Notes under the pieces: model-generated | Told to the model about the DNA's origin: nothing | What the model saw: the letters and a program-made list of their open reading frames with translations, nothing else | The model's database searches: none | Assembly (NCBI GenBank): GCA_050010135.1 | Contig: JBEKLP010000006.1 | Location: 1-53,659, forward strand | Direction: 5' to 3' | Source of the DNA: FEN-1073 sp050010135 | Lineage (GTDB): Bacteria > Chloroflexota > Anaerolineae > Anaerolineales > RBG-16-64-43 | Length of the DNA: 53,659 nt | Made by a program: the position numbers and the translations under genes | In this document: piece by piece, positions 20,201 through 28,255 of the stretch | How positions within the stretch are numbered: position 1 is the first letter of the stretch | Layout: each line of letters opens with the position of its first letter

Positions 20201-20913
20201 TCAAGGGCGTGTTGGAAATCTTCCACCGGGTGCCGCATGAACACGACGCCGAATGGCTCGATTTCCTCAACACCCTGGCCGAACAAGCGGCCATTGCCAT
20301 TGATAATGTCACGCTGTTCGATAACCTGCAACGCTCCAATATTGACCTTACCCTGGCTTACGACGCCACCATCGAAGGCTGGTCGCATGCTCTCGACCTG
20401 CGCGACAAGGAGACCGAGGGGCATACCCAACGCGTGATGGAGATATCCATCAAGCTCTCCCGTGAATCCGGATTGAGCGAGGCGGACCTGGTGCAGGTGC
20501 GCTGGGGTGCGCTCTTGCACGACATCGGCAAGATGGGCGTACCGGACACGATTCTATTCAAACCCGGTCCCCTCACCGATGAGGAGTGGAAGGTGATGCG
20601 GATGCACCCGCAGTTCGCTTACGACATGCTCGCGCCCATTGCCTACCTCCGTTCCGCGCTCGACATCCCCTACTGTCACCACGAGAAGTGGGATGGCACG
20701 GGTTATCCGCGCGGGTTGAAGGCCGAGCAAATTCCTCTCACGGCGCGGCTCTTTGCAGCAGTAGACGTGTGGGATGCGCTGCGGTCGGATCGCCCCTACC
20801 GACCGGCTTGGCCCGAAGAGAAGGTACGCGAGTACATTCGATCATTGGCGGGAACCCACTTGGACCCAAAGGCCGTCGCGGTGTTTCTCAAGGTGATGAG
20901 TGAAAACGCATAA
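17290..20913 (+). CDS. Membrane PAS-PAS-GAF-GAF-HD-GYP sensor phosphodiesterase
   Basis: A 1207-residue signalling protein. About nine membrane spans fill residues 35-370. A coiled coil follows (about 375-415, ELEKTNLELQTDIAERKRAEEAL), then PAS 1 (415-545, ending RGVNQDITGRKQAE), PAS 2 (550-675, FELSPDAIVLID to HDITDRNR), GAF 1 (about 680-835) and GAF 2 (about 845-1010). The C-terminal HD-GYP domain (from about 1030) keeps LLHDIGK (near 1077) and HHEKWDGTGYP (near 1130), so c-di-GMP hydrolysis is expected. AGGAGG precedes the ATG. The signal is unknown; the membrane part and GAF domains may each sense a ligand. Confidence 0.92.
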   Translation: MRRSGKTAKPASAEQSKSQPDSAVKRGGVREVFQQRPINPLYAALILAIFIVGIDLGVILLVNNPQLRSVFSDAISPILDFTASIALFIAAKYSAVRSRQLAIAWGTIALATLFYSLGGLVWLILEILLKEPPFPSIADGLFLIYYPIFLAGAFLLLENPETTSELIGRTLDMAIVMGSATLGFWNVLLWPIASSNIGQPMLERAILLAYPIGDLVLLGAFLIILYNPSRKQGALPIFLLAGSLLAVIITDCIYSYQSLLGKYVSGGLLDLGWVVGSLLTGLAGVSQWVAGRSIKINERVTLVDVFRNRFRTIQPYITYFWPAAVFFMLIGGEMGLIPLPMGVLPFSLGAVGIIILVVNRQFITLTENNKLNSRLQISMDRIQAQAAELEKTNLELQTDIAERKRAEEALHERGTQLTEALRIARMAYWEYDVIHDQFKFNDQFYTLFHTTAEQEGGYSMSSARYAQRFVHPDDAALVGVEIRKALETTDPEYQSELDHRIIRADGETGYLSVHIRIEKDAQGRTVRTRGVNQDITGRKQAEAALQQSEALFRTLFELSPDAIVLIDPHDPNSPWPIVDCNAAACLMNGYTRDEMIGQSIDIINLAPSGPVQRSAYMDQMRKGGINRFITQHRRKDGTVFFVDVSNTLFTVGGRDLLLGIDHDITDRNRREEEIKHRLAELEAINKVSSDLRAAQTLEEILPLLLDTILDVMHAAQGSIWLYDPIKGELDPVATRGFEAQTGMPPLPSVKPGAGIAGRVFASGQPYVSGDFQLYPNLSKSTRQLIPPGVGGAAIPIRAEENILGTIIVNVPLPRELTPDEVHLLTTLSEIAGIAIRRTSLRQQTDRRLRHLTALSEISRVITSSVDLRLNLTMLLNQVIAQLGIDAADVLLLNSILRTLDYAAGSGFRTRTVERAHQRMDEGYAGRAILEGHILYVPNLVERDDNPLLAKTLAGESFVSYYAVPLMAKGQIKGVLEIFHRVPHEHDAEWLDFLNTLAEQAAIAIDNVTLFDNLQRSNIDLTLAYDATIEGWSHALDLRDKETEGHTQRVMEISIKLSRESGLSEADLVQVRWGALLHDIGKMGVPDTILFKPGPLTDEEWKVMRMHPQFAYDMLAPIAYLRSALDIPYCHHEKWDGTGYPRGLKAEQIPLTARLFAAVDVWDALRSDRPYRPAWPEEKVREYIRSLAGTHLDPKAVAVFLKVMSENA

Positions 20914-21796
20914 AACTTCGACCGTGAGCGGACAAACCATTCACACTGGCGGTCAGCGGTTACGCCGCCGGTCAACTGGCCGGCGTGACTCGCATAGGTT
21001 TGAACCTTAATTGTGTAGGACTCGCGCCGCCGCTGCACCCAAGCGTTGGGCCTCGCGGGAATGAAATCCTAAATGTTCCTTCAATTTATTGGACGGAATT
21101 CGATTAAGATATAATACTTGTCTTGTAACAATGAGAATTGGATTTATTAAATATTCTATAGCCGAACGGATTTGTAATAAAAAATAATTTACTTCTCCAT
21201 CGGGTGAACTGGTAAAACCACAACAAGGGGCTGAGAAAATTGGTTTAATAATTAGCTGCGTTAGTGTTCCGTTATTTGCATTCAAAGGCTCATGTAAGAA
21301 GGACCCCAGCGCGCGCCTATAGGCGACCCCCCGTTTCGCAACTCACATCGCCCTCACAGAACGAGAGCGATGTGCTACCCCCGCTTCTTCCGATTCCCCC
21401 ACTTCCCCCGCTTCGCGAGGGCGGGCGCACCGATGCTCATCGCTCCACCGTTTCGCAAACATCAACACTCAAAGAGCAAAACCGGGGTGGGGATGCTTCC
21501 CCCCTCGCGAAATCTTCGCATCGGAAGGTTAGCGATGCTCATCGCTCGGGGGGCGGGCGCGGGGGCAGGCGGAAGGCAAGCCGAGCCGCCGGTCGTTAGG
21601 CTGTTAAATATCCTTATATTGCGTTGTTTTGTAAGGGAATATGTAGCGAAATCAGGGTAATATTTACCTAGTATCTACATATCAGCATAGGGGTTGTAAT
21701 AATTGAAGTATATAGTAATCGTATAGGCCTTCATAAACTAGCCAAATGGCGACGGAGCCGTGAAGGCCACTAGGAAGATTTCCTTGGAGGTAAAAA
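20914..21796. other. Long intergenic stretch, AT-rich, no gene supported
   Basis: It begins with a GC-rich imperfect palindrome (about 20960-20985) and an attC-like half core GTTGGGC at 21045-21051. The part 21060-21290 is AT-rich and its open frames start only with TTG. From 21300 to 21600 it is C/G-biased with a repeated GATGCTCATCGCT (near 21432 and 21534) and ends in GTTAGGC (21595-21601). An open frame at 21264-21599 has low-complexity composition and is not accepted. Confidence 0.5.
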
Positions 21797-21967
21797 ATGA
21801 AACTCAGCGCGCCAAAACAAATCACTTTCTGGGTTGCAGTTGTAGTAGCTGTTGTTGGCGTAATTGCCAGCCTTGTAACGATCCCGGTTCTCTCGGGAAT
21901 AGCACTTTGGATTGTAGTGATTGCCTTCGTAATCCTGGCTTTGGGAAACTTGGTTGAAGGTCTGTAA
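21797..21967 (+). CDS. 56-residue two-span membrane protein
   Basis: The frame runs ATG to TAA with GGAGG 7 bases before the start. The protein begins MKLSAPKQITFW and has two hydrophobic stretches, about residues 11-30 and 32-50, ending GNLVEGL. A strong terminator follows at 21980-22040, so this is a self-contained small transcription unit. Very small proteins of this layout occur in many Anaerolineae as far as I recall, but I cannot name a function. Confidence 0.75.
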   Translation: MKLSAPKQITFWVAVVVAVVGVIASLVTIPVLSGIALWIVVIAFVILALGNLVEGL

Positions 21968-21979
21968 TTGAAAAGGTAG

Positions 21980-22040
21980 AGGTACAAGCTGGTAGTTGGT
22001 TGGCTCCGCAACAATGCTAGCTTGTACCTTCTTTTATTTT
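21980..22040 (+). terminator. Rho-independent terminator of the small membrane protein gene
   Basis: An 11-bp perfect stem (21980-21990 with 22019-22029) carries a 28-base loop with an inner GTTG/CAAC pair, followed by TCTTTTATTTT. Confidence 0.85.
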
Positions 22041-22289
22041 GAATGAACGAGTTTGCAATAACATATAACCATTTAAAAAAACAATCAATATTAATAACAT
22101 ACCCTGTTCAATGATCAAACCAGCCCAATACGCGGCCGCAGCCATCCATTGGGCGGAGAATAATGCGGTGTATATATAAAAAATGTGTAAAATATCCCCG
22201 GCGCAGTCTTTCACTATATCATTACAATAGAAAATCAGACATAATATTCTTGGACTCTGTATCTTCTCAGGCGAAACCGAGTAATAAAT

Positions 22290-22682
22290 ATGAAAAAAGT
22301 ATTTATTTTATTTTCAATAATGGCATTAATCTTGATTCTATCCGTTGGTATTAAAGACAGCATATTAACCCTGACCAATGACATTAATAATCACTTATGG
22401 TTAAACCTGGTTGGCCGATGGCATAGTTCCGAAAACGCCCATCATGAAATAGAGTTCTATCCCGATGGAACCTTTATTGAAAAATATTCTGGGGTGGCGA
22501 AGGGTTTTGGTGATTATCAGGTGAACGATAACAGCATTGTGTTAATATACGATCTATCGAGTTGTAGTCAAGAGACCGGAAATAGCTGCACGGTTTACAT
22601 GAAGTTATATTATGATTTTACAACCATAAAATTAATAAATAATGAAAATAAGATGATCTTCAATAAGATGGGAGGTCATTAA
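22290..22682 (+). CDS. Hypothetical exported or anchored protein
   Basis: A 130-residue protein with an N-terminal lysine pair and a hydrophobic segment (about 4-20), so it is exported or anchored by its N-terminus. The rest looks like a small beta-rich domain: LVGRWHSSENAHHEIEFYPDG, FGDYQVNDNSIVLIYD, and a Cys pair (SCSQETGNSC) that could form a disulfide. Threshold-type lipocalin-like stress proteins have similar GRW...FYPDG layouts, but this is not a firm match. Base composition is clearly AT-rich compared with the flanking genes. Confidence 0.6.
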   Translation: MKKVFILFSIMALILILSVGIKDSILTLTNDINNHLWLNLVGRWHSSENAHHEIEFYPDGTFIEKYSGVAKGFGDYQVNDNSIVLIYDLSSCSQETGNSCTVYMKLYYDFTTIKLINNENKMIFNKMGGH

Positions 22683-23110
22683 CTGAAAGAATTATAAAAA
22701 TAAATTGCTTCCAATATTATAATTGATGAGCATGGTTTGGGAAACTCAAAGTATTATATGGATGATTTACTATCTAGGGTATGTTACCGATCAACCAAGA
22801 AATAAACCGTCCAACAAGCGGCTGCCGACCCGGCCTTCAATTGAGAATTATTCGATCGGAAGCCCACCCGCTCCGCAAACACGGTTAACCTGAAAGGACA
22901 CGGGATCAAGCATGCTTAGAGAGAGCGGGCGGGAGGCTGCGCCGGAAGCTATGGAGCCGCCTTGTCATGTGCATCTGCTTGCGATAAAAAAGTACTTTTC
23001 AAAATAAGTATTTTTGCAATACGGCATAGAAGAATTTGGTATACGATAGAAAGTCCGTTGCTTCTATGATGGGCTATGAAGCTATGAAAATGACAAAGGA
23101 AGGACAAGCC
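22683..23110. other. AT-rich intergenic stretch with an attC-like half site
   Basis: No gene is supported. It contains GTCCAAC at 22809-22815 (the RYYYAAC core shape of integron attC sites) followed by AAGCGGCTGCCGAC, then mixed GC-rich sequence to about 22985. From there to the cupin start it is AT-rich. Confidence 0.4.
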
Positions 23111-23443
23111 ATGTTTTATAAGCGCAATCCCGATGGATATAAGCAGGTTTTGGAAGGCATCAAGATTAAAACATTGGTTTATGGTGACAAGATGCTGCTA
23201 ACAGAATTTCAGCTCAAGCAAGGGAGCCAATTACCTCGACACGCGCATTCAAAGGAACAAACAAGTCATTTAATTGCCGGTCGTATTCGGCTTACCATCG
23301 GAGAGAATACGTCTGAGATGGAGCCGGGCGACAGTTGGTACGTTCCCGGCAACATTGAGCATGGGGCGGAGATACTTTCAGATTCCATCGCCATTGAAGT
23401 ATTCTCGCCCATCCGAGAGGATTATTTACCAAAAAATATGTAA
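23111..23443 (+). CDS. Single-domain cupin protein
   Basis: A 110-residue cupin. Start at 23111 is chosen because AAGGAAGGA lies just upstream; the frame is open back to 23036 without a good ribosome site. Cupin motif 1 is RHAHSKEQTSHLIAGRIRLTIG, with the two His and a Glu as likely metal ligands. Motif 2 is MEPGDSWYVPGNIEHGAEI with the third His. Small cupins of this kind bind a metal and act as isomerases, dioxygenases or sensors; the substrate cannot be told. Its composition is AT-richer than the housekeeping genes. Confidence 0.8.
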   Translation: MFYKRNPDGYKQVLEGIKIKTLVYGDKMLLTEFQLKQGSQLPRHAHSKEQTSHLIAGRIRLTIGENTSEMEPGDSWYVPGNIEHGAEILSDSIAIEVFSPIREDYLPKNM

Positions 23444-23685
23444 ACGGGTAAATCGCGAATATTAATTCTGGTTGCCTAACCCGCGCTGGCAGTTGGCCGG
23501 CGAAGGCGCGGCGAAATAAATTTCAAACCGTATTTTAATTTTCAGGTAAAATGCAGATGGAAGAAAGATCGGCTACCAGCTGCAGCGCCATCTTTTGGGC
23601 GACAATTTTCTCTATGGGATTATCCCTTTCTTTAATCGAGTTCTAAAAAAAATGACCGAAATGATGCTCGTAACGGGAGATCACA

Positions 23686-24480
23686 ATGGACATGAAAATA
23701 AAGGATAAGATCGCGGTCATTACGGGTGGAAGTATAGGAATTGGAGAAGCAGTAGCCCGGGCACTGGCGAAAGAAGGAGTCCATTTGATCCTTTGCGCCC
23801 GTGCGAAAGAACGGGTGGAAGAAACGGCCAGGCGTATCTCGCAAACGTTCAACGTGAAGGCCCATGGAATCCAGGCAGACATCTCGCGCGCGGAAGACAT
23901 CGATCGTTTGATCCAGCAGACGAAAGAAATCTTTGAGGGCGTGGACATCCTGATCAACAACGCCGGAGTAGGAAGCAAAGAGACCATCGAGGAAGCGCCC
24001 GACGATAAATGGCAATATTATTGGGATCTGCACGTGATGGCGGCGGTGCGCCTGGCCCGCGGCTTGGTGCCCCTGATGCGCGCAAGGGGCGGCGGAGTGA
24101 TCCTCAATACCGCTTCCATTTGCGCCAAGCAACCGCTTTTCTATGAGCCGATCTACAACACGACCAAAGCGGCCTTGATGATGCTCTCCAAGTGCATGGC
24201 GAACGAATTCGTCAAAGACAACATCCGCGTCAACTGTATCAATCCGGGACTGGTGCTCACTCCGGATTGGATCGCCACGGCCAAGAAGCTGACCGAGGGG
24301 GGCGATACCACCTGGGAAGCGTACCTCGATCAGCTCGCAAAAAAATCAACCCCGATCGGGCGGTTTGCAACCCCGGAGGAGGTGGCCGATATTTTTGTTT
24401 TCCTGTGCTCGCCCCGGTCCAGCTACTGCCTCGGTGCGACCCTTTATGTGGACGGCGGTTGGTTGAACACCGTAGGATGA
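23686..24480 (+). CDS. Short-chain dehydrogenase/reductase
   Basis: A 264-residue classical SDR. The NAD(P) site is VITGGSIGIGEA (residues 11-22), then INNAGVG, and the catalytic residues are Ser144, Tyr157 and Lys161 (YNTTK). The C-terminal GRFATPEEVADIFVFLCSP and LYVDGGW are standard for the family. GGGAG precedes the ATG. It opens a same-strand run of six genes that ends with the GH67 alpha-glucuronidase, so a sugar acid or polyol substrate is likely, for example a step between hexuronates and aldonates. That role is inference. Confidence 0.88.
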   Translation: MDMKIKDKIAVITGGSIGIGEAVARALAKEGVHLILCARAKERVEETARRISQTFNVKAHGIQADISRAEDIDRLIQQTKEIFEGVDILINNAGVGSKETIEEAPDDKWQYYWDLHVMAAVRLARGLVPLMRARGGGVILNTASICAKQPLFYEPIYNTTKAALMMLSKCMANEFVKDNIRVNCINPGLVLTPDWIATAKKLTEGGDTTWEAYLDQLAKKSTPIGRFATPEEVADIFVFLCSPRSSYCLGATLYVDGGWLNTVG

Positions 24481-24546
24481 GTCGGCGCCCCTGGATCAAG
24501 CAGGTTTTTTTCGCCGGCAGGATTTATTTTCCAAACAGAGGATATT

Positions 24547-25566
24547 ATGAGACAAGCTGTCATGACTGCTCCCGGCAAGATCGAATTCCGGCAAGTTGAG
24601 CGCCCGAAGCCGTTGCCTCATGAGGTACTTATCGAGATAAAACGGATCGGCGTATGTGGCTCGGATATTCATGTCTATCATGGACTTCACCCCTATACCA
24701 GTTATCCGATCGTTCAAGGTCATGAGGTCTCGGGGTTGATTGCCGAAATCGGCCGGGATGTTGCCGGATTCCGGGTAGGTGAATCGGTTGTGTTTATGCC
24801 CCAGGTGACCTGTGGCACCTGTTATCCTTGCCGGAATGGCATGGAGAATATATGCAATCAATTGAAGGTGATGGGATTTCAAACGGATGGCGCGGCGCAG
24901 GAATATTTTCCCGTCCCAGCCGACCATGTGCTGAAAGTACCTGCTTCCATTTCCCTCGACCACGCGGCCATGGTCGAACCGATTGCGGTGGCTGTCCACG
25001 CGCTCGGGCGGTATGGCGACGTGCGCGGGAAAAAAGTCGTTGTACTCGGGGCTGGAACCATCGGGAACCTGACGGCTCAGGCGGCGCGGGCCCTTGGGGC
25101 TTCGAAGGTACTGATTACAGATGTCAGCGAATACAAACTGGTATTGGCGCAAACCTGTGGCATTCCCTTGGCTGTCAATCCAACCCAAACAAACCTGGGA
25201 GAAGAAATCGTCAAGGAACTGGGTTCGGATCAGGCGGATGTGATTCTCGAATGCGTTGGCTCTCAAGAGACAATCAACCAGGCAATCGAATTTGCACGGA
25301 AAGGATCCGTGATTATTGTGGTCGGCGTATTTGGAAAAAAACCAACTGTCGACTTGGGTTTCGTTCAGGATCGCGAGTTGACGCTTACCGGCACGCTGAT
25401 GTACCAAAAAAAGGATTATGAGCGTGCAATCCATTTGATAGGGCGGGGGTTGCTCAACTTGGATGGAATGATAACTCACCGGTTCCCCTTTGCCGCCTAC
25501 GCGGAAGCTTACCAGGCCATTGATGAATCGAAGGGGAAATATCTCAAAGTGATGATGGAACTATAG
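24547..25566 (+). CDS. Zinc-dependent alcohol dehydrogenase (sorbitol/threonine dehydrogenase type)
   Basis: A 339-residue medium-chain dehydrogenase. Catalytic zinc ligands are Cys37 (GVCGSD) with His59 and Glu60 (GHE). The structural zinc site is complete, with Cys at 89, 92, 95 and 103. The NAD-binding turn is VVVLGAGTIGNLTA. Members of this group oxidise polyols, L-threonine, L-idonate or galactitol phosphate. Within a hexuronate locus an aldonate or polyol oxidation is the best guess. It follows the SDR gene by 66 bases. Confidence 0.9.
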   Translation: MRQAVMTAPGKIEFRQVERPKPLPHEVLIEIKRIGVCGSDIHVYHGLHPYTSYPIVQGHEVSGLIAEIGRDVAGFRVGESVVFMPQVTCGTCYPCRNGMENICNQLKVMGFQTDGAAQEYFPVPADHVLKVPASISLDHAAMVEPIAVAVHALGRYGDVRGKKVVVLGAGTIGNLTAQAARALGASKVLITDVSEYKLVLAQTCGIPLAVNPTQTNLGEEIVKELGSDQADVILECVGSQETINQAIEFARKGSVIIVVGVFGKKPTVDLGFVQDRELTLTGTLMYQKKDYERAIHLIGRGLLNLDGMITHRFPFAAYAEAYQAIDESKGKYLKVMMEL

Positions 25567-25702
25567 TCTGAGAAGTTGTGAATGGACAATTGTTGCTTCG
25601 TCGACCTCTCGTATAAAATGAATTGCGGAATGCACGGTTGGCACTCGGCCCGCCCCTGGGCCATCCAATCCGCTATGGAAAACGTTTCGCAAGGAAAAAC
25701 AT

Positions 25703-26539
25703 ATGAAAAATCAAGTTGAATTAATGAATTTATTTTGGACAACCGCAGGGGTGTTCCCGGGCCTTGGCGAAATAAGCCGGTATGATTTTAAAGACCGGGT
25801 TCAAGTTGCTGCCAAAGACGGGTTTAAAGGGATTGGAATCTGGCACACGGATTTGGAGCATATCCTCCTGCACAGAACGCTCAAAGAAGTGAAAAAGATA
25901 CTTGACGATAACGGCATGAGATATGTCGAGCTTGAGTTTCTCACCGACTGGTTTCTCGACGGTGCCAGAAAGGCAGAATCGGACAGTCGCAAAAAGAGAT
26001 TATTTGAAGCGTCGGCAATATTGCACGCAAAACATATCAAAGTGGGGGACTTTTACAACTCATCCTGTCCCATGCCCCGAATCATCGAATCATTTTCGGC
26101 AATGTGCAAAGAGGCGGAGACTTTCGGCGCGACGATAGGTTTTGAAATCATGGGGAGCGCCATGATCAATAATATCCAGGACGCATTGACAATGATGGAA
26201 ACAGCAGGAGCGGTAAATGGCGGTTTAATCATCGACATTTATCAGGTCGCCAATCTTGGATGGACATATGAGGAGATAAGCCGCATTCCCTTGAAGTATT
26301 TGACGAATGTGGAGCTTAACGACGGAACTTTACCCGGGAACCCCGATCATGATCCATCCAACAGAAAATTCTGCGGGGAAGGCGAGTACGATATCAAGGG
26401 TTTTATCCGTTGCGTGAAAAATGCGGGTTATACCGGTCCTTGGGGGGTGGAGGTTATTTCTGAACAACTGGCAAAATTACCATTGGAAGAATTAAGCAGA
26501 AGAGCATTTACAACCACAATGGCTCAATTTGTGGATTAA
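25703..26539 (+). CDS. Sugar phosphate isomerase/epimerase family TIM-barrel protein
   Basis: The 278 residues match the AP-endonuclease-2/xylose-isomerase-like TIM barrel. Metal-ligand style segments are VELEFLTDWF, KVGDF, IGFEIMGSA, GLIIDIYQVANLGW, NVELNDG and the C-terminal GEGEYDIKGFIRCVKNAGYTGPWGVEV. Enzymes of this family isomerise or epimerise sugars, inositols and keto-sugars. Position between the alcohol dehydrogenase and the uronate genes suggests a sugar-acid substrate. AAGGAAA precedes the ATG. Confidence 0.88.
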   Translation: MKNQVELMNLFWTTAGVFPGLGEISRYDFKDRVQVAAKDGFKGIGIWHTDLEHILLHRTLKEVKKILDDNGMRYVELEFLTDWFLDGARKAESDSRKKRLFEASAILHAKHIKVGDFYNSSCPMPRIIESFSAMCKEAETFGATIGFEIMGSAMINNIQDALTMMETAGAVNGGLIIDIYQVANLGWTYEEISRIPLKYLTNVELNDGTLPGNPDHDPSNRKFCGEGEYDIKGFIRCVKNAGYTGPWGVEVISEQLAKLPLEELSRRAFTTTMAQFVD

Positions 26540-26638
26540 AAAAAGGATAATAATTTTCCATGGAAACAAACTTGGAAGAAAATTTGAAACGGTCCTAGAA
26601 AGCACGAGTGTAACCAAAACGTAATCAATGAGGACAGA

Positions 26639-27325
26639 ATGATTCCAAAAAGATCTATTCGGCCGTCAAAGAGAAGCGCCGTTTCCACTGCAAATGTCCA
26701 GGGTCTTCCACCAATTACCCTCCCGAGTCCCAGGTTTACTCGCGGCAGGTCTGTTTTTACGGCATTGAAAAACAGAAAAACCGTCCGCTCGATTGGTAAG
26801 AAAAAGATCCCAATGCAGATGCTTTCCAATCTTCTTTGGGCAGCCTGTGGGGTGAATCGGAAGAAGGGCCCGTTTGGAATTCGGGGTAGAACCGCGGCAT
26901 CGGCCAGCAATTCACAGGAAATCGATCTTTATGTCGCCATGGCCGAAGGTGTTTATAGGTATGAAGCCAGTTCCCACAAACTGATTTCAGTGTTGGGGGA
27001 AGATCTACGCGCTTTGGCCATCGGTCCCGGCCAGGGGAACTCCGGAGCGAAAGCTCCCGTACGCCTTATTTATATTGTCAATATCGATAAATTCAGCACG
27101 GCAGGATTTCAGGAGCCGGGACTCTATAATCTGGAAATTCAGAAATCCTATTATTATGTTGACACGGGCCTCATTGCAGAGAACGTTTATCTATTCGCCG
27201 CATCGCAAGGTTTGGCCACGTGGTTTCACAATTGCAACCGGGCGGCGCTTGCCAAAAAGCTAAAACTTCGGTCTGGTCAGCGTGCGCTCTTCGGCCAGAC
27301 CGTTGGGTATCCGGGTCACGCTTAA
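26639..27325 (+). CDS. SagB-type nitroreductase-fold FMN oxidoreductase
   Basis: A 228-residue nitroreductase-like protein. Typical segments are LKNRKTVRSI at the FMN-phosphate end, LSNLLWAACGVNRKK, the AASASNSQEIDLYVA that follows the RTAASASN pattern of SagB-type proteins, and DTGLIAENVYLFAASQGLATW. The C-terminal GQTVGYP is also typical. Some relatives oxidise peptide azolines in bacteriocin maturation, but no cyclodehydratase or precursor gene is near. A stand-alone flavin reductase is more likely. The first 35 residues are Pro/Arg/Ser-rich and resemble no signal peptide. Confidence 0.8.
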   Translation: MIPKRSIRPSKRSAVSTANVQGLPPITLPSPRFTRGRSVFTALKNRKTVRSIGKKKIPMQMLSNLLWAACGVNRKKGPFGIRGRTAASASNSQEIDLYVAMAEGVYRYEASSHKLISVLGEDLRALAIGPGQGNSGAKAPVRLIYIVNIDKFSTAGFQEPGLYNLEIQKSYYYVDTGLIAENVYLFAASQGLATWFHNCNRAALAKKLKLRSGQRALFGQTVGYPGHA

Positions 27326-27451
27326 CTTATCAGGAGTTGAAACGCGCGCCGATCAGAATCAATCCGACTCTATTGGGCGGAAAACACGTGGACGGAATTT
27401 TATTCCGGCACCATGTTCCCGTTTCGGGTGAAAAGAGGTTCGCGAGGAAAA

Positions 27452-28207
27452 ATGAAGAGACCGAAGATAGTCATCACGGGAATTAATGGAATGATCGGTG
27501 GCATTATTTCGAAACCGTTGAAAAATTTCTACGAGGTGTATGGGATAGATATCCGTGGCCCTTTTTCCGATGGAATATTTCCAATCGATATCTCCAAGTA
27601 TAACCAACTGGTTAAAGTCATAGAGAAGATAGGTCCGATTCAATTTATCGTGCACCTCGCGGGTGAGTCGAGTTTAACTGCCACTTGGGAGGCAATCTTA
27701 CGGTCAAATATTATTGGAACACGAAATGTGTACGAAGCAGCCAGAGCGATGAAGGTCCGGCGGGTTGTATTCGCCAGTTCGAACCATGTTACGGGCGCGT
27801 ACGAAGGGTTCGAGCCAGACACACGCCGGTTTCTGAAAAATGAACCCAGCAAAATATCGGTTCTGAACCCTATCCGGCCAGACAGCGACTACGGCGTCAG
27901 CAAGGCGTTCGGCGAAGCCGTCGCAAGATATTATTATGACCGATGGGGGATCGAATCCATTTGCCTCCGGATTGGAAGCGTCCGGCCCGATGACGACCCC
28001 ACGAGCAATCCCCGGTTTGCAAAGACATGGCTCAGTCATCGTGATCTTGTCGAGCTCATCGAAAAAAGCCTTACCGCCAGCGTTGGATTTGGCATCTACT
28101 ATGGCATTTCCAACAATCAAGGGGCGTTTTGGGATATTTCCAACACTCGCTTGGAGCTGGGATTTAACCCCTTGGATGATGCGGCGCGCTCCGGTAATGC
28201 GAGGTAA
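27452..28207 (+). CDS. Uronate-dehydrogenase-like NAD-dependent epimerase/dehydratase
   Basis: A 251-residue extended SDR. It has the NAD site VITGINGMIGG, HLAGES, the SSNHVTGAYEG segment, the catalytic YGVSK and CLRIGSVRP. The combination SSNHV, RPDSDYGVSKAFGE and TWLSHRDLVELIE closely follows bacterial uronate dehydrogenases (Udh), which oxidise glucuronate or galacturonate to the aldarolactone. ATG at 27452 with GAGGAAAA is the start. The alpha-glucuronidase gene starts 48 bases later, so released glucuronate is a natural substrate. Assignment to Udh is strong by motif; activity is not shown. Confidence 0.82.
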   Translation: MKRPKIVITGINGMIGGIISKPLKNFYEVYGIDIRGPFSDGIFPIDISKYNQLVKVIEKIGPIQFIVHLAGESSLTATWEAILRSNIIGTRNVYEAARAMKVRRVVFASSNHVTGAYEGFEPDTRRFLKNEPSKISVLNPIRPDSDYGVSKAFGEAVARYYYDRWGIESICLRIGSVRPDDDPTSNPRFAKTWLSHRDLVELIEKSLTASVGFGIYYGISNNQGAFWDISNTRLELGFNPLDDAARSGNAR

Positions 28208-28255
28208 TGCATTATCCACCGGCATCACGGTGGGATGAGGAGAAGGAACAAAATC

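Noticed and set aside
21007..21285. 92-residue minus-strand frame in AT-rich sequence
   Set aside because: Starts with TTG, no ribosome site, and covers a palindrome-like GC-rich end.
21264..21599. 111-residue open frame in the C/G-biased intergenic stretch
   Set aside because: Low-complexity Pro/Arg/Ser composition, no ribosome site and overlap with repeated non-coding sequence.
22017..22214. 65-residue hydrophobic open frame on the minus strand
   Set aside because: It begins with a GTG without a ribosome site and its end overlaps the terminator of the small membrane protein gene.
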